A stretch of DNA of 64,000 nt from Treponema porcinum (GCF_900167145.1 NZ_FUWG01000012.1:41793-105792); one strand, 5' to 3'. Shown: positions 1 through 9,118, counted from the first letter of the stretch. Notes: a model not told the origin generated them from the sequence alone. A program made the numbers and translations.

Positions 1-2
1 CA

Positions 3-134
3 ACTCCACTGAAACTAAATCTTGACTTTTTGAAATCAGGATATGTATATTCAGAAGAGAAGGAAATTGAAGAACCGAAAAGCACCGTGCAGGAAGAACA
101 GACGATGCCGGACTACAATTATCTTATGGAATAG
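3..134 (+). CDS. C-terminal end of an unknown protein (partial)
   Basis: Open reading frame entering from the left edge and ending at TAG 132-134. The visible 43 residues are charged (a Glu/Lys-rich stretch, then a Met/Tyr-rich tail ending NYLME) with no recognisable domain. It lies 99 nt upstream of the ParB-like gene on the same strand, so the two may be co-transcribed; a ParA-type partner would be an obvious guess, but the tail shows nothing diagnostic. Confidence 0.5.
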   Translation, partial: TPLKLNLDFLKSGYVYSEEKEIEEPKSTVQEEQTMPDYNYLME

Positions 135-233
135 AATGAGTGCGCCAGCCCGGACAAAAATACGTTTCCTGGGAACAGAATTTTTCTGCGGCGTGCAATT
201 TTTAGTCTTAGCCTGACAGTTTTAAGGAAACAG

Positions 234-632
234 ATGCTTGTAAATATTGATGACATTAAAATAAAAAAAAGAGTGCGTAAAGATTTGGGCGATTTGGACG
301 CTCTTAAAAACAGTCTCAGGACATACGGACTTTTAAATCCGATTACCATTACGCGCGACTACGAACTTATTGCCGGAGAACGTCGGCTTCAGGCGGCAAA
401 GGCGCTCGGCTGGACAAACATAAATGCCGTCGTTATGGACAATATGAACGCAGTCGAACAGCTTGAAATGGAAATCGAAGAAAACAACCAGCGCAAGGAA
501 TTCACCAGCGAAGAACTGCTTGAAGGCTACAAACGGCTTGAAAAACTGCGTAATCCTTCCGTCTGGATGAAAATAGCCGGACTATTCAAACGGTTTTTCA
601 ACTGGATAAAAAATCTTTTTTCTAAAAAATAA
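234..632 (+). CDS. Short ParB/Srx-like domain protein
   Basis: A 132-residue protein. Residues 1-92 match the ParB N-terminal (ParB/Srx) fold: an N-terminal strand, a DLDALKNSLRTYGLLNPITI segment, then the hallmark box IAGERRLQAAKALGW, which in ParB proteins forms the nucleotide-binding pocket. A chromosomal ParB would continue into an HTH DNA-binding and a dimerisation domain; here only a short helix (EFTSEELLEGYKRLEKL) and a basic, aromatic amphipathic tail (about residues 105-132, ending KNLFSKK) follow. The tail could bind membrane or nucleic acid (inference). AAGGA sits 6 nt before the ATG. It is probably not the main segregation ParB. Confidence 0.8.
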   Translation: MLVNIDDIKIKKRVRKDLGDLDALKNSLRTYGLLNPITITRDYELIAGERRLQAAKALGWTNINAVVMDNMNAVEQLEMEIEENNQRKEFTSEELLEGYKRLEKLRNPSVWMKIAGLFKRFFNWIKNLFSKK

Positions 633-635
633 AAA

Positions 636-663
636 GGCTGTCCAAAAAAAAGAAAGGACAGCC
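636..663 (-). terminator. Terminator of tyrS
   Basis: Perfect 8-bp stem GGCTGTCC/GGACAGCC with a 12-nt A-rich loop. On the minus strand it is followed by a T-rich run, as expected of an intrinsic terminator. It lies between the convergent ParB-like gene and tyrS. Confidence 0.85.
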
Positions 664-686
664 ATGCAATTTGCTTTTTCGACTAT

Positions 687-1925
687 TTATTTTACTTCAC
701 CGATAAAATACTTTTTCTTACCGCGACGGAAAATCAGAATTTCTCCGCCAAGAGCCATATCTTTCGTAATTAAAGCCGTTTCATCGCTTACAGGCTTACC
801 GTTTACGCTGATGGCATTTGCCTTAAGAAAATCACGCGCCTCACGCTTTGAAGAAGCAATCTTGTTGTTTACAAGAACGTCGATTAACGGCTCATTTTTT
901 TCAAACGGGAACGACGGAACGCCTTTCATACCGGCTTTTATGTCCTGTACGCTAAGACCGCTGAAATCTCCGGCAAAAAGTTTCTGGCTTACAAGAACGG
1001 CATTGTCAGCCTCGTCCTTTCCGTGAATGTCTTTTACGACTTCCCACGCAAGAGTCTTCTGCGCAATGCGCGTTTCTGGAGCCACCTGCTGCTGAGCGTA
1101 TACGTCTTCAATTTGCTCCTTAGAAAGGAACGTAAACACCTTAAGATACTCAAGGACTTTTGAATCGTCCGCATTTATAAGATACTGATAGATTTCATAG
1201 GCAGACGTCTTGTTTTTGTCAAGCCACAGCGCATTTCCCTCGGACTTGCCGAATTTCTTGCCGGTCGGATCAAGAATAAGCGGCATTGTAAACGCATACG
1301 CAGTCTTATCAAGAACCTTGCGGATCAAGTCTACGCCGGTAGTGATATTTCCCCACTGGTCGCTTCCTGCTACCTGCATAATGCATTTTTTTGTCTGATA
1401 CAGATGCAGAAAGTCATAACCTTGCATCAGCATATAGGAAAATTCCGCAAAAGTAATTCCTGTTTCAAGACGGCGGCGGATAATATCTTTATCAAGCATA
1501 TAGTTTACGTTGATATACTTTCCGATGTCACGAAGGAAATTCAGGAAAGTATAGTCCTTCATCCAGTCGTAATTATCAACAAGTTCAGCCTTTCCGTCGA
1601 TAAGGCGGTCAATCTGATTGTGAATGCTCTGAATGTTGTGGTTCACGGTTTCTTCAGAGATTATTTCACGCTCCGCAGTAGGGCGCGGATCTCCGATTCT
1701 TCCTGTTGCACCGCCACACAAAAGCACAGGATGATGACCGGCATTTGCAAGGCGTTTTGCCATACATAAAGATGAATAATGACCTAAATGGAGCGAATCT
1801 GCCGTAGGGTCTGTTCCCCAGTAAAAACTGAACGGAGAGCCGTCCAGCACTTTCTGTAAATCACTTTCTTCACCGGCAATATCCTTGATAAGCCCGCGCC
1901 ATTTCAAATCCTCAAACAATGTCAT
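687..1925 (-). CDS. tyrS: Tyrosine--tRNA ligase
   Basis: Class I aminoacyl-tRNA synthetase that charges tRNA-Tyr with tyrosine in the cytoplasm. The 412-residue length is normal. The Rossmann core shows the HIGH-type motif HLGH (residues 46-49) after FYWGTDPTADSL, the GGATGRIGDP loop, the tyrosine-site segment QGYDFLHLY and the KMSKS equivalent KFGKS. The C-terminal 70 residues form an S4 RNA-binding domain (ASSKREARDFLKANAISVNG). The ATG at 1925 is preceded by AAAGGA about 9 nt away. It is a single-gene unit with its own promoter (1978-2006) and terminator (636-663). Confidence 0.96.
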   Translation of the reverse strand: MTLFEDLKWRGLIKDIAGEESDLQKVLDGSPFSFYWGTDPTADSLHLGHYSSLCMAKRLANAGHHPVLLCGGATGRIGDPRPTAEREIISEETVNHNIQSIHNQIDRLIDGKAELVDNYDWMKDYTFLNFLRDIGKYINVNYMLDKDIIRRRLETGITFAEFSYMLMQGYDFLHLYQTKKCIMQVAGSDQWGNITTGVDLIRKVLDKTAYAFTMPLILDPTGKKFGKSEGNALWLDKNKTSAYEIYQYLINADDSKVLEYLKVFTFLSKEQIEDVYAQQQVAPETRIAQKTLAWEVVKDIHGKDEADNAVLVSQKLFAGDFSGLSVQDIKAGMKGVPSFPFEKNEPLIDVLVNNKIASSKREARDFLKANAISVNGKPVSDETALITKDMALGGEILIFRRGKKKYFIGEVK

Positions 1926-1977
1926 CTGTCAGTTCCTTTTCAGTTACAAATCTGAATTACACGTAGTTGTGTTGATT

Positions 1978-2006
1978 ATTATAGAAGATATGACATTCAT
2001 TTTCAA
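1978..2006 (-). promoter_or_regulatory. Promoter of tyrS
   Basis: Minus-strand TTGAAA (2001-2006), a 17-nt spacer and a perfect TATAAT (1978-1983), leaving a leader of roughly 45 nt with a Shine-Dalgarno before tyrS. It is one of the best sigma70-like promoters in the window. Confidence 0.75.
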
Positions 2007-2092
2007 CAACACGTAATCTATCTAGCGCAGTAATCTTGTACGCTGCCACCCTACGCTTTATTTTATCTGCATTTTAGAATAAAATAACGGAT

Positions 2093-2605
2093 ATGAAAAA
2101 TATGAAAAAGACTTTGCTTTCAATTACTGCATTGATTTTTGCGTGTGCGCATTTTTTTGCAATGGGAACAGGCGCACAGCTGAACGCGAACCCAAAAATT
2201 CATTTCGGGAACGACAGCTCGTTTGCCGCAGGTGCTTCCTGCACTCTCAAAACGGACAGCATTCCGCTGTATTTTACGTTTGAAACAAATTATGATTTTT
2301 ATGATGATACCTTTGACATCGGAATAGGCGCAGACTACTGGTTCTGCAATCCGCAGATTGCGGCGAACTGGAGCTGTTTTTTAGGTGCAGGCGCGTTTGC
2401 CAGTGCAGGAATTGAAAAAGACGATGCGCTTGTAAACATTGCGCCGCGCGCCGTTCTTGGAACAAACTTTACGCTGTTCGACGGATTTTTGGAACTGTTC
2501 GTACAGGCGGCGGCACAGCCGTCATTCCAGTTTGACATACGCGACTCAGACGTTAATTTTTTAATGGAAATTCCTGTCGCCTTCGGAATAAGGATTTGGG
2601 ACTAG
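2093..2605 (+). CDS. Small secreted, possibly outer-membrane, protein
   Basis: A 170-residue protein with an N-terminal signal peptide (lysines, then LLSITALIFACAHFFA, cleavage near AMG). The mature part alternates hydrophobic and polar residues in short strands rich in aromatic and Gly/Ala residues (YFTFETNYDFYDD, FDIGIGADYWF, FLELFVQAAAQP), which suggests a small beta-barrel or periplasmic beta protein; no family is recognised. The start may be Met-1 (2093) or Met-4 (2102). No Shine-Dalgarno is visible, but TTTATT-17-TAAAAT ends 7 nt before the ATG. Its TAG shares the palindrome CTAG with the stop of convergent rlmJ. Confidence 0.75.
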   Translation: MKNMKKTLLSITALIFACAHFFAMGTGAQLNANPKIHFGNDSSFAAGASCTLKTDSIPLYFTFETNYDFYDDTFDIGIGADYWFCNPQIAANWSCFLGAGAFASAGIEKDDALVNIAPRAVLGTNFTLFDGFLELFVQAAAQPSFQFDIRDSDVNFLMEIPVAFGIRIWD

Positions 2606-3495
2606 CGGCTGTCTGAAAAACGCGCACATCCTTCACAACCGAGCGCCTTCGCCACAAAAGGAAGAACGCGCCGCAACTTTTCTTCCAGTTTCCACGGCGG
2701 ATTTACCACAAACATTCCGCTTCCGTAAAGGCGCGGCTTTGCGCTTCCTATAGATTTATCAAGCGTAGTTTCGATATGAGAATCTTCCGTATCTACACAG
2801 AACGGAACGTCAAGAATTTCGGTATGCGCGTTCATTCCAAGAACAAACTGCTTTATTGTGTCTTTCATCCCCTGAATAATATCGTTTCTGTATGAAAGAA
2901 GCGGATACCAGAGTGCAAGCGTCGCCGCAGGCCACTTTTTGTGAACGTCGCAGAGCGTTTTTGCAGCATCGGTGTAATCCTGCTTTTCTTCGTAGCTTGG
3001 GTCACACAGGACGGCACCGCGTTTTATTGCAGGAGGAGTAAGCGCACGGAGCATTTCCCAGCCGTTACGGTGATGAAGCTGCACCGCCCTTCCCCGCATA
3101 ATTTTCTGAAGAACGTCAAATTCCGCAGAATGAAGTTCGCTTGCAACAAGAACGCTGCCGTTCCCCAGTAAATCAGACTCAATCACAGGACTTCCGGGAT
3201 ACATTCCGTCTGCCGCATATTTTTTTACAAGCGAAAGATAGCCCTGCATTTCAGAAGGTACATCGTCCGAAAAGCGCGAAGCATAGTCAAGAAGCCTTTG
3301 TATTCCGCGCATCGATTCTCCTGTTTTAAGCGCACGCTCGTCGTCAAAACGGTACAGTCCTGCCCCGGCGTGCGTATCAAAAAAAGTATACGGCTTTCCT
3401 TTTTCGTTCAGATGTTCAAAAATAAAGACGAGCGCAAGGTGTTTCAGAATATCGGCGTGATTTCCGGCGTGAAATTCGTGAAGATAGCTTAGCAT
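2602..3495 (-). CDS. rlmJ: 23S rRNA (adenine-2030-N6)-methyltransferase RlmJ
   Basis: SAM-dependent N6-adenine methyltransferase that modifies 23S rRNA (A2030 in E. coli numbering). The family signature opening is present (MLSYLHEFHAGNHADILKHLAL), then motif I FFDTHAGAGLY and, near residue 165, motif IV. Motif IV reads DPSYE where DPPYE is typical. At 297 residues the length is normal for RlmJ. The ATG overlaps the stop codon of nadE by one base (TAATG), so translation is probably coupled. The 3' end overlaps the convergent gene by 4 nt. Confidence 0.93.
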   Translation of the reverse strand: MLSYLHEFHAGNHADILKHLALVFIFEHLNEKGKPYTFFDTHAGAGLYRFDDERALKTGESMRGIQRLLDYASRFSDDVPSEMQGYLSLVKKYAADGMYPGSPVIESDLLGNGSVLVASELHSAEFDVLQKIMRGRAVQLHHRNGWEMLRALTPPAIKRGAVLCDPSYEEKQDYTDAAKTLCDVHKKWPAATLALWYPLLSYRNDIIQGMKDTIKQFVLGMNAHTEILDVPFCVDTEDSHIETTLDKSIGSAKPRLYGSGMFVVNPPWKLEEKLRRVLPFVAKALGCEGCARFSDSR

Positions 3496-5450
3496 TACGA
3501 AAGCCTGTCGATTTCTTCAAGCCACACCGCAGCACTTGCATCGCTAGGCATACGCCAGTCACCGCGCGGAGAAAGGCTCACAGTTCCCACTTTTACGCCG
3601 TCTGGCATACAGGAACGCTTGAACTGCTGGCTGAAAAAGCGACGGTAGAACGTCCTAAGCCATTTGAGCTTAAAATCGTGATCATACGGAAGGCTTGAAC
3701 AATCTGCCAGATAAAGGATTTTTGCCGGACTGAACCCGAATCTGAGCAGATAATATAAATAAAAATCGTGCAGCTCGTACGGACCTACAAGATTTTCTGT
3801 CTTCTGGCTGATTTTTCCGTTTTCCGGCGGAAGAAGCTCCGGGGTTACCGGAGTGTCAAGAATATCACGCAGAACAGCGGAAAGTTTTTCATTCTGATTT
3901 TTCAAATCGTCGCAGAACCAGGCTACAAGATAGCGGACAAGCGTTTTCGGAACAGATACGTTCACGCCGTACATCGACATCTGATCTCCGTTATACGTAC
4001 ACCAGCCGAGCGCAAGTTCGCTCAAATCTCCAGTACCGATGACAATGCCGTTCAGTTTATTTGCAATGTCCATAAGAACCTGAGTACGTTCGCGCGCCTG
4101 ACAGTTTTCGTAAGTAACGTCGTGAACGTTCTCGTCCTGCCCGATATCCTTAAAATGAAGGCGGACAGAATCAGCAATCGGAATTTCACGGAGCGCAGCG
4201 CCGCATTCGTTTGCAAGTGAAACGGCATTTGAATACGTCCTGTCTGTCGTTCCGAAGCACGGCATTGTTACTGCGCAGATTCCCTTACGGTCAATTTCGC
4301 ACATATCAAATGCCTTGCACGTAACAAGAAAAGCAAGCGTAGAATCAAGACCGCCGGAAAGTCCGATGACGGCAGACTGCGCGTGAATGTGGCGAAGGCG
4401 TTTTGCCAGTCCCTGCGCCTGAAGTTCAATCACCTGACGGCAACGGACAGCACGCTCAGTTTCTCCTTCCGGTACAAACGGATGCGGATCAATAAAGCGA
4501 AGCAGTCTGGTGTTCTTTCCGCGTAAAGTTACAGGCGCAAAATCAATTTGAATGCGTCGGAACGTTACTTCATTCGAACCGGCTGCGCACTGCGCAAATG
4601 TCGTTGTACGGCGTCGCTCCTGATTAAGGCGCTCAATATCAATGTCGGCAAGAACGGCATTATTCTGGCTGAAAAGTTCTGATTGCGCAAGAATGGCGCC
4701 GTTTTCGCAAATAATATTGTGTGAAGCAAAGACTAAATCCTGGGTAGATTCGTCACGGCACGCATCTGCATACAAATAGGCACAGACAGTCCGCGCGCTC
4801 TGGGATTGTATAAGCGTGCGGCGGTATTCAGCCTTTCCAATGACTTCATTTGACGCGCTTAAGTTTGCAATCACCGTAGCACCACCAAGACAGGCAGAAA
4901 CAGACGGAGGCTCAGGAACCCAGACATCTTCGCATATTTCAATGCCAAGCACAAAACCGCTGTTGTTTTTATCTTCTATAAGTATGTCTGTACCAAACGG
5001 AACGGACGGATTTTTTTCCGAAAGAAACACTGTTTTCGGCAAATTACGCGGTGGCGGAGAAAAATAACGGCGCTCGTAGAATTCGGAATAATTAGGAATA
5101 AAAGTTTTTGGAACAAGCGCAAGAATTTTTCCCTTATACAGAACTGCCGCCGTATTATACAGCGCGCCATCAACGGCAAGCGGAAGCCCCACCGTTATAA
5201 CGGCAGTACAAGATGCAGTTTTTTTTGCGATGCGCTCAAGCTGTTCCACTGCAGACAGCTGTAAAGTCCGCTGCAGGAACAAATCACCGCAAGTATATGA
5301 CGTAATGCACAGTTCAGGAAATACAACAAGAGATGCACCTTCCGCGCATAAAGAGCGTACCGCATCTATAATTCTGTCCGCATTGCAGGCACAGTCACCA
5401 ACAGCAAGCGACGGCGAACAGCACCCTGCCCGTAAAAATCCATAATTCAT
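3495..5450 (-). CDS. nadE: Glutamine-dependent NAD+ synthetase
   Basis: Converts nicotinate adenine dinucleotide to NAD+ using ammonia released from glutamine. Residues 1-290 form a nitrilase-type glutaminase domain with a recognisable triad: Glu in FPELCIT, Lys in PKTFIPNY and Cys in EICEDVW. Residues 310-650 form the NAD synthetase domain with the ATP-pyrophosphatase loop SGGLDST (about residue 360) and GTGDLSELALGW. The two-domain length of about 650 residues is normal for this type. The frame extends to a TTG at 5456, but the ATG at 5450 is better spaced from AAGG. The 3' end overlaps rlmJ by one base. Confidence 0.95.
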   Translation of the reverse strand: MNYGFLRAGCCSPSLAVGDCACNADRIIDAVRSLCAEGASLVVFPELCITSYTCGDLFLQRTLQLSAVEQLERIAKKTASCTAVITVGLPLAVDGALYNTAAVLYKGKILALVPKTFIPNYSEFYERRYFSPPPRNLPKTVFLSEKNPSVPFGTDILIEDKNNSGFVLGIEICEDVWVPEPPSVSACLGGATVIANLSASNEVIGKAEYRRTLIQSQSARTVCAYLYADACRDESTQDLVFASHNIICENGAILAQSELFSQNNAVLADIDIERLNQERRRTTTFAQCAAGSNEVTFRRIQIDFAPVTLRGKNTRLLRFIDPHPFVPEGETERAVRCRQVIELQAQGLAKRLRHIHAQSAVIGLSGGLDSTLAFLVTCKAFDMCEIDRKGICAVTMPCFGTTDRTYSNAVSLANECGAALREIPIADSVRLHFKDIGQDENVHDVTYENCQARERTQVLMDIANKLNGIVIGTGDLSELALGWCTYNGDQMSMYGVNVSVPKTLVRYLVAWFCDDLKNQNEKLSAVLRDILDTPVTPELLPPENGKISQKTENLVGPYELHDFYLYYLLRFGFSPAKILYLADCSSLPYDHDFKLKWLRTFYRRFFSQQFKRSCMPDGVKVGTVSLSPRGDWRMPSDASAAVWLEEIDRLS

Positions 5451-5495
5451 ATACAAGACCTTTTTGTATAATTCTTTAAAATAAGACGGAGAATA

Positions 5496-6134
5496 TCACT
5501 GAATAGGCTTCAGCTGCTCCACCTTCTGCAAATGCTTCTGTTCTTCAATGTAGCCGGAATCTTCAAGATATTTTCTGCGAGTAATAATAAGATTGATAAG
5601 TTCCTGATACATATTATAGTCAACTTCAATCGCAATCGGAAGAATATAAAATTCCGTTTCATCACAGTAGCGTTCTATAAAACGCGGATCTGTTACAAAG
5701 CCAAGACTTATCATATTGCTTATTCTGTCCGCGCATTTTAAGACTTTTGCTTTCTGACTTCCGGTGTTTATAATCCGCTGTAAAAACTGTGGCTTTGATT
5801 CCTCAGGTTTACGCGTTACCTCAAGCACAAGCTTGTAGACGTCAGGTCCGTCTTCGTCAACATTGATAATACGGTTGTGGTCAAAGTCAGGAATGTCCTC
5901 TACGCAGTCGTGGACGCAGGAAGCTTTCAGCAGAACAGAATCAATATAACCGTAATCCATAAGGATTGCCATCGTATCAATCTGATGACGGAACATATTT
6001 CCGCCTGCGTGACGAGCTTTACCAATCAGGTCCGTTGCAATCTGCATATACGGTGCAAGATAGATATTTTTTAACTGCAGCATATGCTGATTGTCCATTT
6101 TTAATGGTTTTTCTACCTGCATTTCATATTTCAT
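5496..6134 (-). CDS. Stand-alone RelA/SpoT-type HD hydrolase
   Basis: A 212-residue protein made almost entirely of one HD domain of the RelA/SpoT kind. The metal-binding signature is complete: His in MFRHQIDTM, HD plus ED in VHDCVEDIP (residues 75-80) and Asp in KCADRISNM, matching KLADRLHNM of SpoT. There is no synthetase, TGS or ACT domain, which is the architecture of small alarmone hydrolases, so (p)ppGpp breakdown is the best inference. Other nucleotide substrates are possible. The start is taken at ATG 6134, where AGAGG lies 5 nt upstream; a GTG two codons earlier is in frame. It follows the valS terminator, so it is probably a separate unit. Confidence 0.75.
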   Translation of the reverse strand: MKYEMQVEKPLKMDNQHMLQLKNIYLAPYMQIATDLIGKARHAGGNMFRHQIDTMAILMDYGYIDSVLLKASCVHDCVEDIPDFDHNRIINVDEDGPDVYKLVLEVTRKPEESKPQFLQRIINTGSQKAKVLKCADRISNMISLGFVTDPRFIERYCDETEFYILPIAIEVDYNMYQELINLIITRRKYLEDSGYIEEQKHLQKVEQLKPIQ

Positions 6135-6164
6135 ACGCACCTCTTATACCCACCGTCTTAAAAA

Positions 6165-6189
6165 AGCCAGCTGAAAATTCAGACTGGCT
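6165..6189 (-). terminator. Terminator of valS
   Basis: Stem AGCCAG/CTGGCT extended by CTGA/TCAG with one bulged base. On the minus strand it is followed by six T. It lies 32 nt past the valS stop and just upstream of the HD-hydrolase start. Confidence 0.85.
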
Positions 6190-6220
6190 CTTATTATACC
6201 ATTGCTTTTGCTCTTTGGCG

Positions 6221-8962
6221 TTATAAACTTTCGATATACGAACGAAGTTTTTCGATTTTTCGCCTGCTTTCTTCCATTTTTGCGCGTTCTTCTGCAACAA
6301 GTTCAGCAGGAGCGTGCTGTGCAAACGAACCGTTCAGTTTTGATTCACTGCGGCGCACCCAGCCCTCCTCCGTTTCAAGCGCTTTCTGGAAGCGAACCAG
6401 CAGCTGCTCCCTGTTTATTGTTTCATCAACAAGAATGAACGCTTCAAAACCAGTACCAACAGTACCGATAGCTGCCGCCGGTTTTGCCTCAACAAATTCA
6501 GTCTGCGCAACGCCTGCAAGAAGCTGAATCATATCAACTTTTTCACGGCAGACTTCGGCAGCACTGCCTTTTTCAATAAGAACAGCAATATTGATTTTTG
6601 AAGCAGGATCAAGTCCGCATTCCGTACGAAGCGCACGGACTTTTCCGATTAAATCTTTCAGAACGTCAAAACGTTTTTCAACATCACTGTCCTCGCGTGA
6701 AGCAGAAACTTCCGGGAACGGCGCATTGATGAGCATTCCGCAGTATTCAGAGTTTGAAAGAATTTTATTCTTCCCTGCCTTTTTACGGTTTTCGACAATT
6801 TCTGCCACAGGAAGCTTAGAGTAAATTTCCTCCGTAACAAACGGAAGATACGGATGAAGAAGGCGCAGGTTTTCTTCAAGCAGGTTCAGAAGAACGCTTG
6901 CCTGGCGGTCTTTTTCCGCGTCATCTCCGTTCTTAAAGTTAATTTTTGTAGCCTCAACGTACCAGTCGCAAAATTCATTCCAGAAATATTCCATAATGGC
7001 GCTTGCCGCATCGTTATAGCGGTAGCTTTCAAGCGACTCGCGGACAGTTTTTACCGCCCTGTTCAGGCATCCGTATATCCATTTATCAAGTTCAGTCAAA
7101 TCTGAATCCGTAACAGGAACAAGACTGCGTCCGTCAAGATTTCCAAGCAGATAGCGGCTTGCATTCCATACTTTATTGCAGAAGCGGCTTCCAAGCTTAA
7201 ATGATTCCTTGTCAATCAGAATATCTTGTCCCTGAGCGCACATAAAGCCAAGCGTAAATTTGAGCGCATCCGCACCGTACATATCAATAATTTCTAGCGG
7301 ATCCATACCATTGCCCAAAGTCTTGGACATTTTTCTGCCCTGCTTGTCGCGCACAAGTCCGTGAATGTAAATATCGCGGAACGGAACTTTTCCCGTAAAC
7401 TCAAGCGATGCCATAATCATACGGCTTACCCAAAAGAAGATAATGTCGTATGCGGTAACAAGCGCTGACGTAGGGAAGAATGTCTGCAAATCAGACGTTT
7501 TTTCCGGCCAGCCGAGCGTACTGAACGGCCACAGCCACGAAGAGAACCAGGTATCAAGAACGTCAGGATCCTGCTCAAGTTTTTCGGCAGATGCACCGCA
7601 CTTAGGACATTTTTCCGGATCTTCGCGGGCAACAATCATTTCGCCGCAATCCTTGCAGTACCAAACAGGAATGCGGTGTCCCCACCACAGCTGACGGCTT
7701 ATACACCAGTCGCGGATATTTTCCATCCAGTGCGTGTACGTATTCTCCCATTTTTTAGGATAGAATACAATTTCACCGTCTTTCCACGCCTTGAGCGCCT
7801 TTTCTGCAAGCGGCTTCATTTTTACAAACCACTGATAGCTCAAATACGGCTCTACAACGGTATTACAGCGGTAACAGTGACCTACGGAATGAGTAATTTT
7901 TTCCTCTTCCTTAAAAAGTCCGAGTTCCTTCAAATCTTCTATAATCAGTCCACGTGCCTTAGGACACGTAAGACCGCGATATTTTTCCGGACAGTTTTCA
8001 TTCAGAGTTCCGTCAGGATTAAGAATATTTATGACTTCAAGATTATTCCGCTGACCAACCTGCCAGTCGTTCGGGTCGTGAGCCGGAGTAATTTTTACCA
8101 TACCGGTTCCGAATTCCTTGTCTACGTAACTGTCTGCAATAACAGGAATAATGCGGTCTGTAAGAGGAAGTTTCAGTTTCTTGCCTACAATATCCTTGTA
8201 TCGTTCGTCAGTAGGATTTACGGCGACAGCTGTATCACCAAGAAGCGTCTCAGGACGCGTAGTAGCAATTTCAATGCGCGTGCTTCCGTCAGGCGCAGGT
8301 CCGTCAGCAAACTCATACCAGATGTGGTACATTGCTCCGGCTGTATCAGTATGATCAACTTCGTCATCTGCAAGCGCAGTTCCGCAACGCGGACACCAGT
8401 TTACAAGATACTGACCTTTATAGATAAGTCCGCGCTCGTAAAGCGTAACGAAAACTTCGCGGACTGCTTTTGAAAGACCTTCGTCCATCGTAAAGCGCTC
8501 GCGCTCCCAGTCAGTCGAATTTCCAAGCTTGCGCTGCTGTTTTACGATTGTATTATGATGATCTTCTTTTACTGCCCAGGTGCGCTCAAGAAAAGCCTCG
8601 CGTCCCAAATCGTTGCGGCTCTTGCCCTCTTTTTTAAGCTGGCGCTCAACAACATTCTGGGTAGCAATGCCGGCGTGGTCTGTACCGGTAACCCACAGGG
8701 TATTATCGCCTTTCATACGGTGATAGCGGACAACGATGTCCTGCAATGTATTGTTCAGACCGTGTCCCATATGGAGCACGCCCGTTACGTTCGGAGGAGG
8801 AATGACGACCGTATATGTACCGGAACATTCAGCACAGTGACAATGAACAGGCGATTTTTCATCGCTTGCAGGTTTAAAATAACCTTTTGTTTCCCATTCA
8901 GAATAAATGCGTTCTTCAAAATCTTTTGGATTATACGCTTTCTCAAGTTCAATTGCTTTCAT
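6221..8962 (-). CDS. valS: Valine--tRNA ligase
   Basis: Class I synthetase for tRNA-Val with an editing domain. At 913 residues it is the usual size. Visible are the HIGH motif in PPNVTGVLHMGHGLN, the CP1 editing domain (TTRPETLLGDTAVAVNP), zinc-knuckle-like CxxC pairs (NWCPRCG, WYCKDCG, EKCPKCG), KMSKS in GRKMSKTLGNGMDP, the anticodon-binding helical domain and the C-terminal coiled coil (EERAKMEESRRKIEKLRSYIESL region). The frame runs back to a TTG at 8971, but that codon overlaps the -10 box; ATG 8962 lies 8 nt after TATAAT, giving a near-leaderless mRNA. Confidence 0.96.
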   Translation of the reverse strand: MKAIELEKAYNPKDFEERIYSEWETKGYFKPASDEKSPVHCHCAECSGTYTVVIPPPNVTGVLHMGHGLNNTLQDIVVRYHRMKGDNTLWVTGTDHAGIATQNVVERQLKKEGKSRNDLGREAFLERTWAVKEDHHNTIVKQQRKLGNSTDWERERFTMDEGLSKAVREVFVTLYERGLIYKGQYLVNWCPRCGTALADDEVDHTDTAGAMYHIWYEFADGPAPDGSTRIEIATTRPETLLGDTAVAVNPTDERYKDIVGKKLKLPLTDRIIPVIADSYVDKEFGTGMVKITPAHDPNDWQVGQRNNLEVINILNPDGTLNENCPEKYRGLTCPKARGLIIEDLKELGLFKEEEKITHSVGHCYRCNTVVEPYLSYQWFVKMKPLAEKALKAWKDGEIVFYPKKWENTYTHWMENIRDWCISRQLWWGHRIPVWYCKDCGEMIVAREDPEKCPKCGASAEKLEQDPDVLDTWFSSWLWPFSTLGWPEKTSDLQTFFPTSALVTAYDIIFFWVSRMIMASLEFTGKVPFRDIYIHGLVRDKQGRKMSKTLGNGMDPLEIIDMYGADALKFTLGFMCAQGQDILIDKESFKLGSRFCNKVWNASRYLLGNLDGRSLVPVTDSDLTELDKWIYGCLNRAVKTVRESLESYRYNDAASAIMEYFWNEFCDWYVEATKINFKNGDDAEKDRQASVLLNLLEENLRLLHPYLPFVTEEIYSKLPVAEIVENRKKAGKNKILSNSEYCGMLINAPFPEVSASREDSDVEKRFDVLKDLIGKVRALRTECGLDPASKINIAVLIEKGSAAEVCREKVDMIQLLAGVAQTEFVEAKPAAAIGTVGTGFEAFILVDETINREQLLVRFQKALETEEGWVRRSESKLNGSFAQHAPAELVAEERAKMEESRRKIEKLRSYIESL

Positions 8963-8970
8963 AAGTTGCA

Positions 8971-8999
8971 ATTATAATGAATTTAAAACTCATTTACAA
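8971..8999 (-). promoter_or_regulatory. Promoter of valS
   Basis: Minus-strand TTGTAA (8994-8999), 17-nt spacer, perfect TATAAT (8971-8976). The -10 box ends 8 nt before the valS ATG, leaving room for only about a 2-nt leader. Confidence 0.75.
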
Positions 9000-9060
9000 C
9001 ACAAGCAGAAAACTGCATCAGTACCGGAAAGTCAAAAAAATCCGTGCCGCAGACAAAAAA

Positions 9061-9098
9061 AAAGACCCCGGCAGAAAAGAACCTGCACCGGAGTCTTT
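9061..9098 (-). terminator. Terminator of tpiA
   Basis: An 11-bp stem (9061-9071 with 9088-9098, one G-T wobble), extended inward by GCAG/CTGC. On the minus strand it is followed by a run of T. It lies directly after the tpiA stop codon. Confidence 0.9.
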
Positions 9099-9118
9099 CA
9101 AGAAAATTCACAGAACCA

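Noticed and set aside
7676..8473. A 265-residue open frame on the plus strand
   Set aside because: It lies wholly inside valS in antisense and has no recognisable domain or ribosome-binding site.
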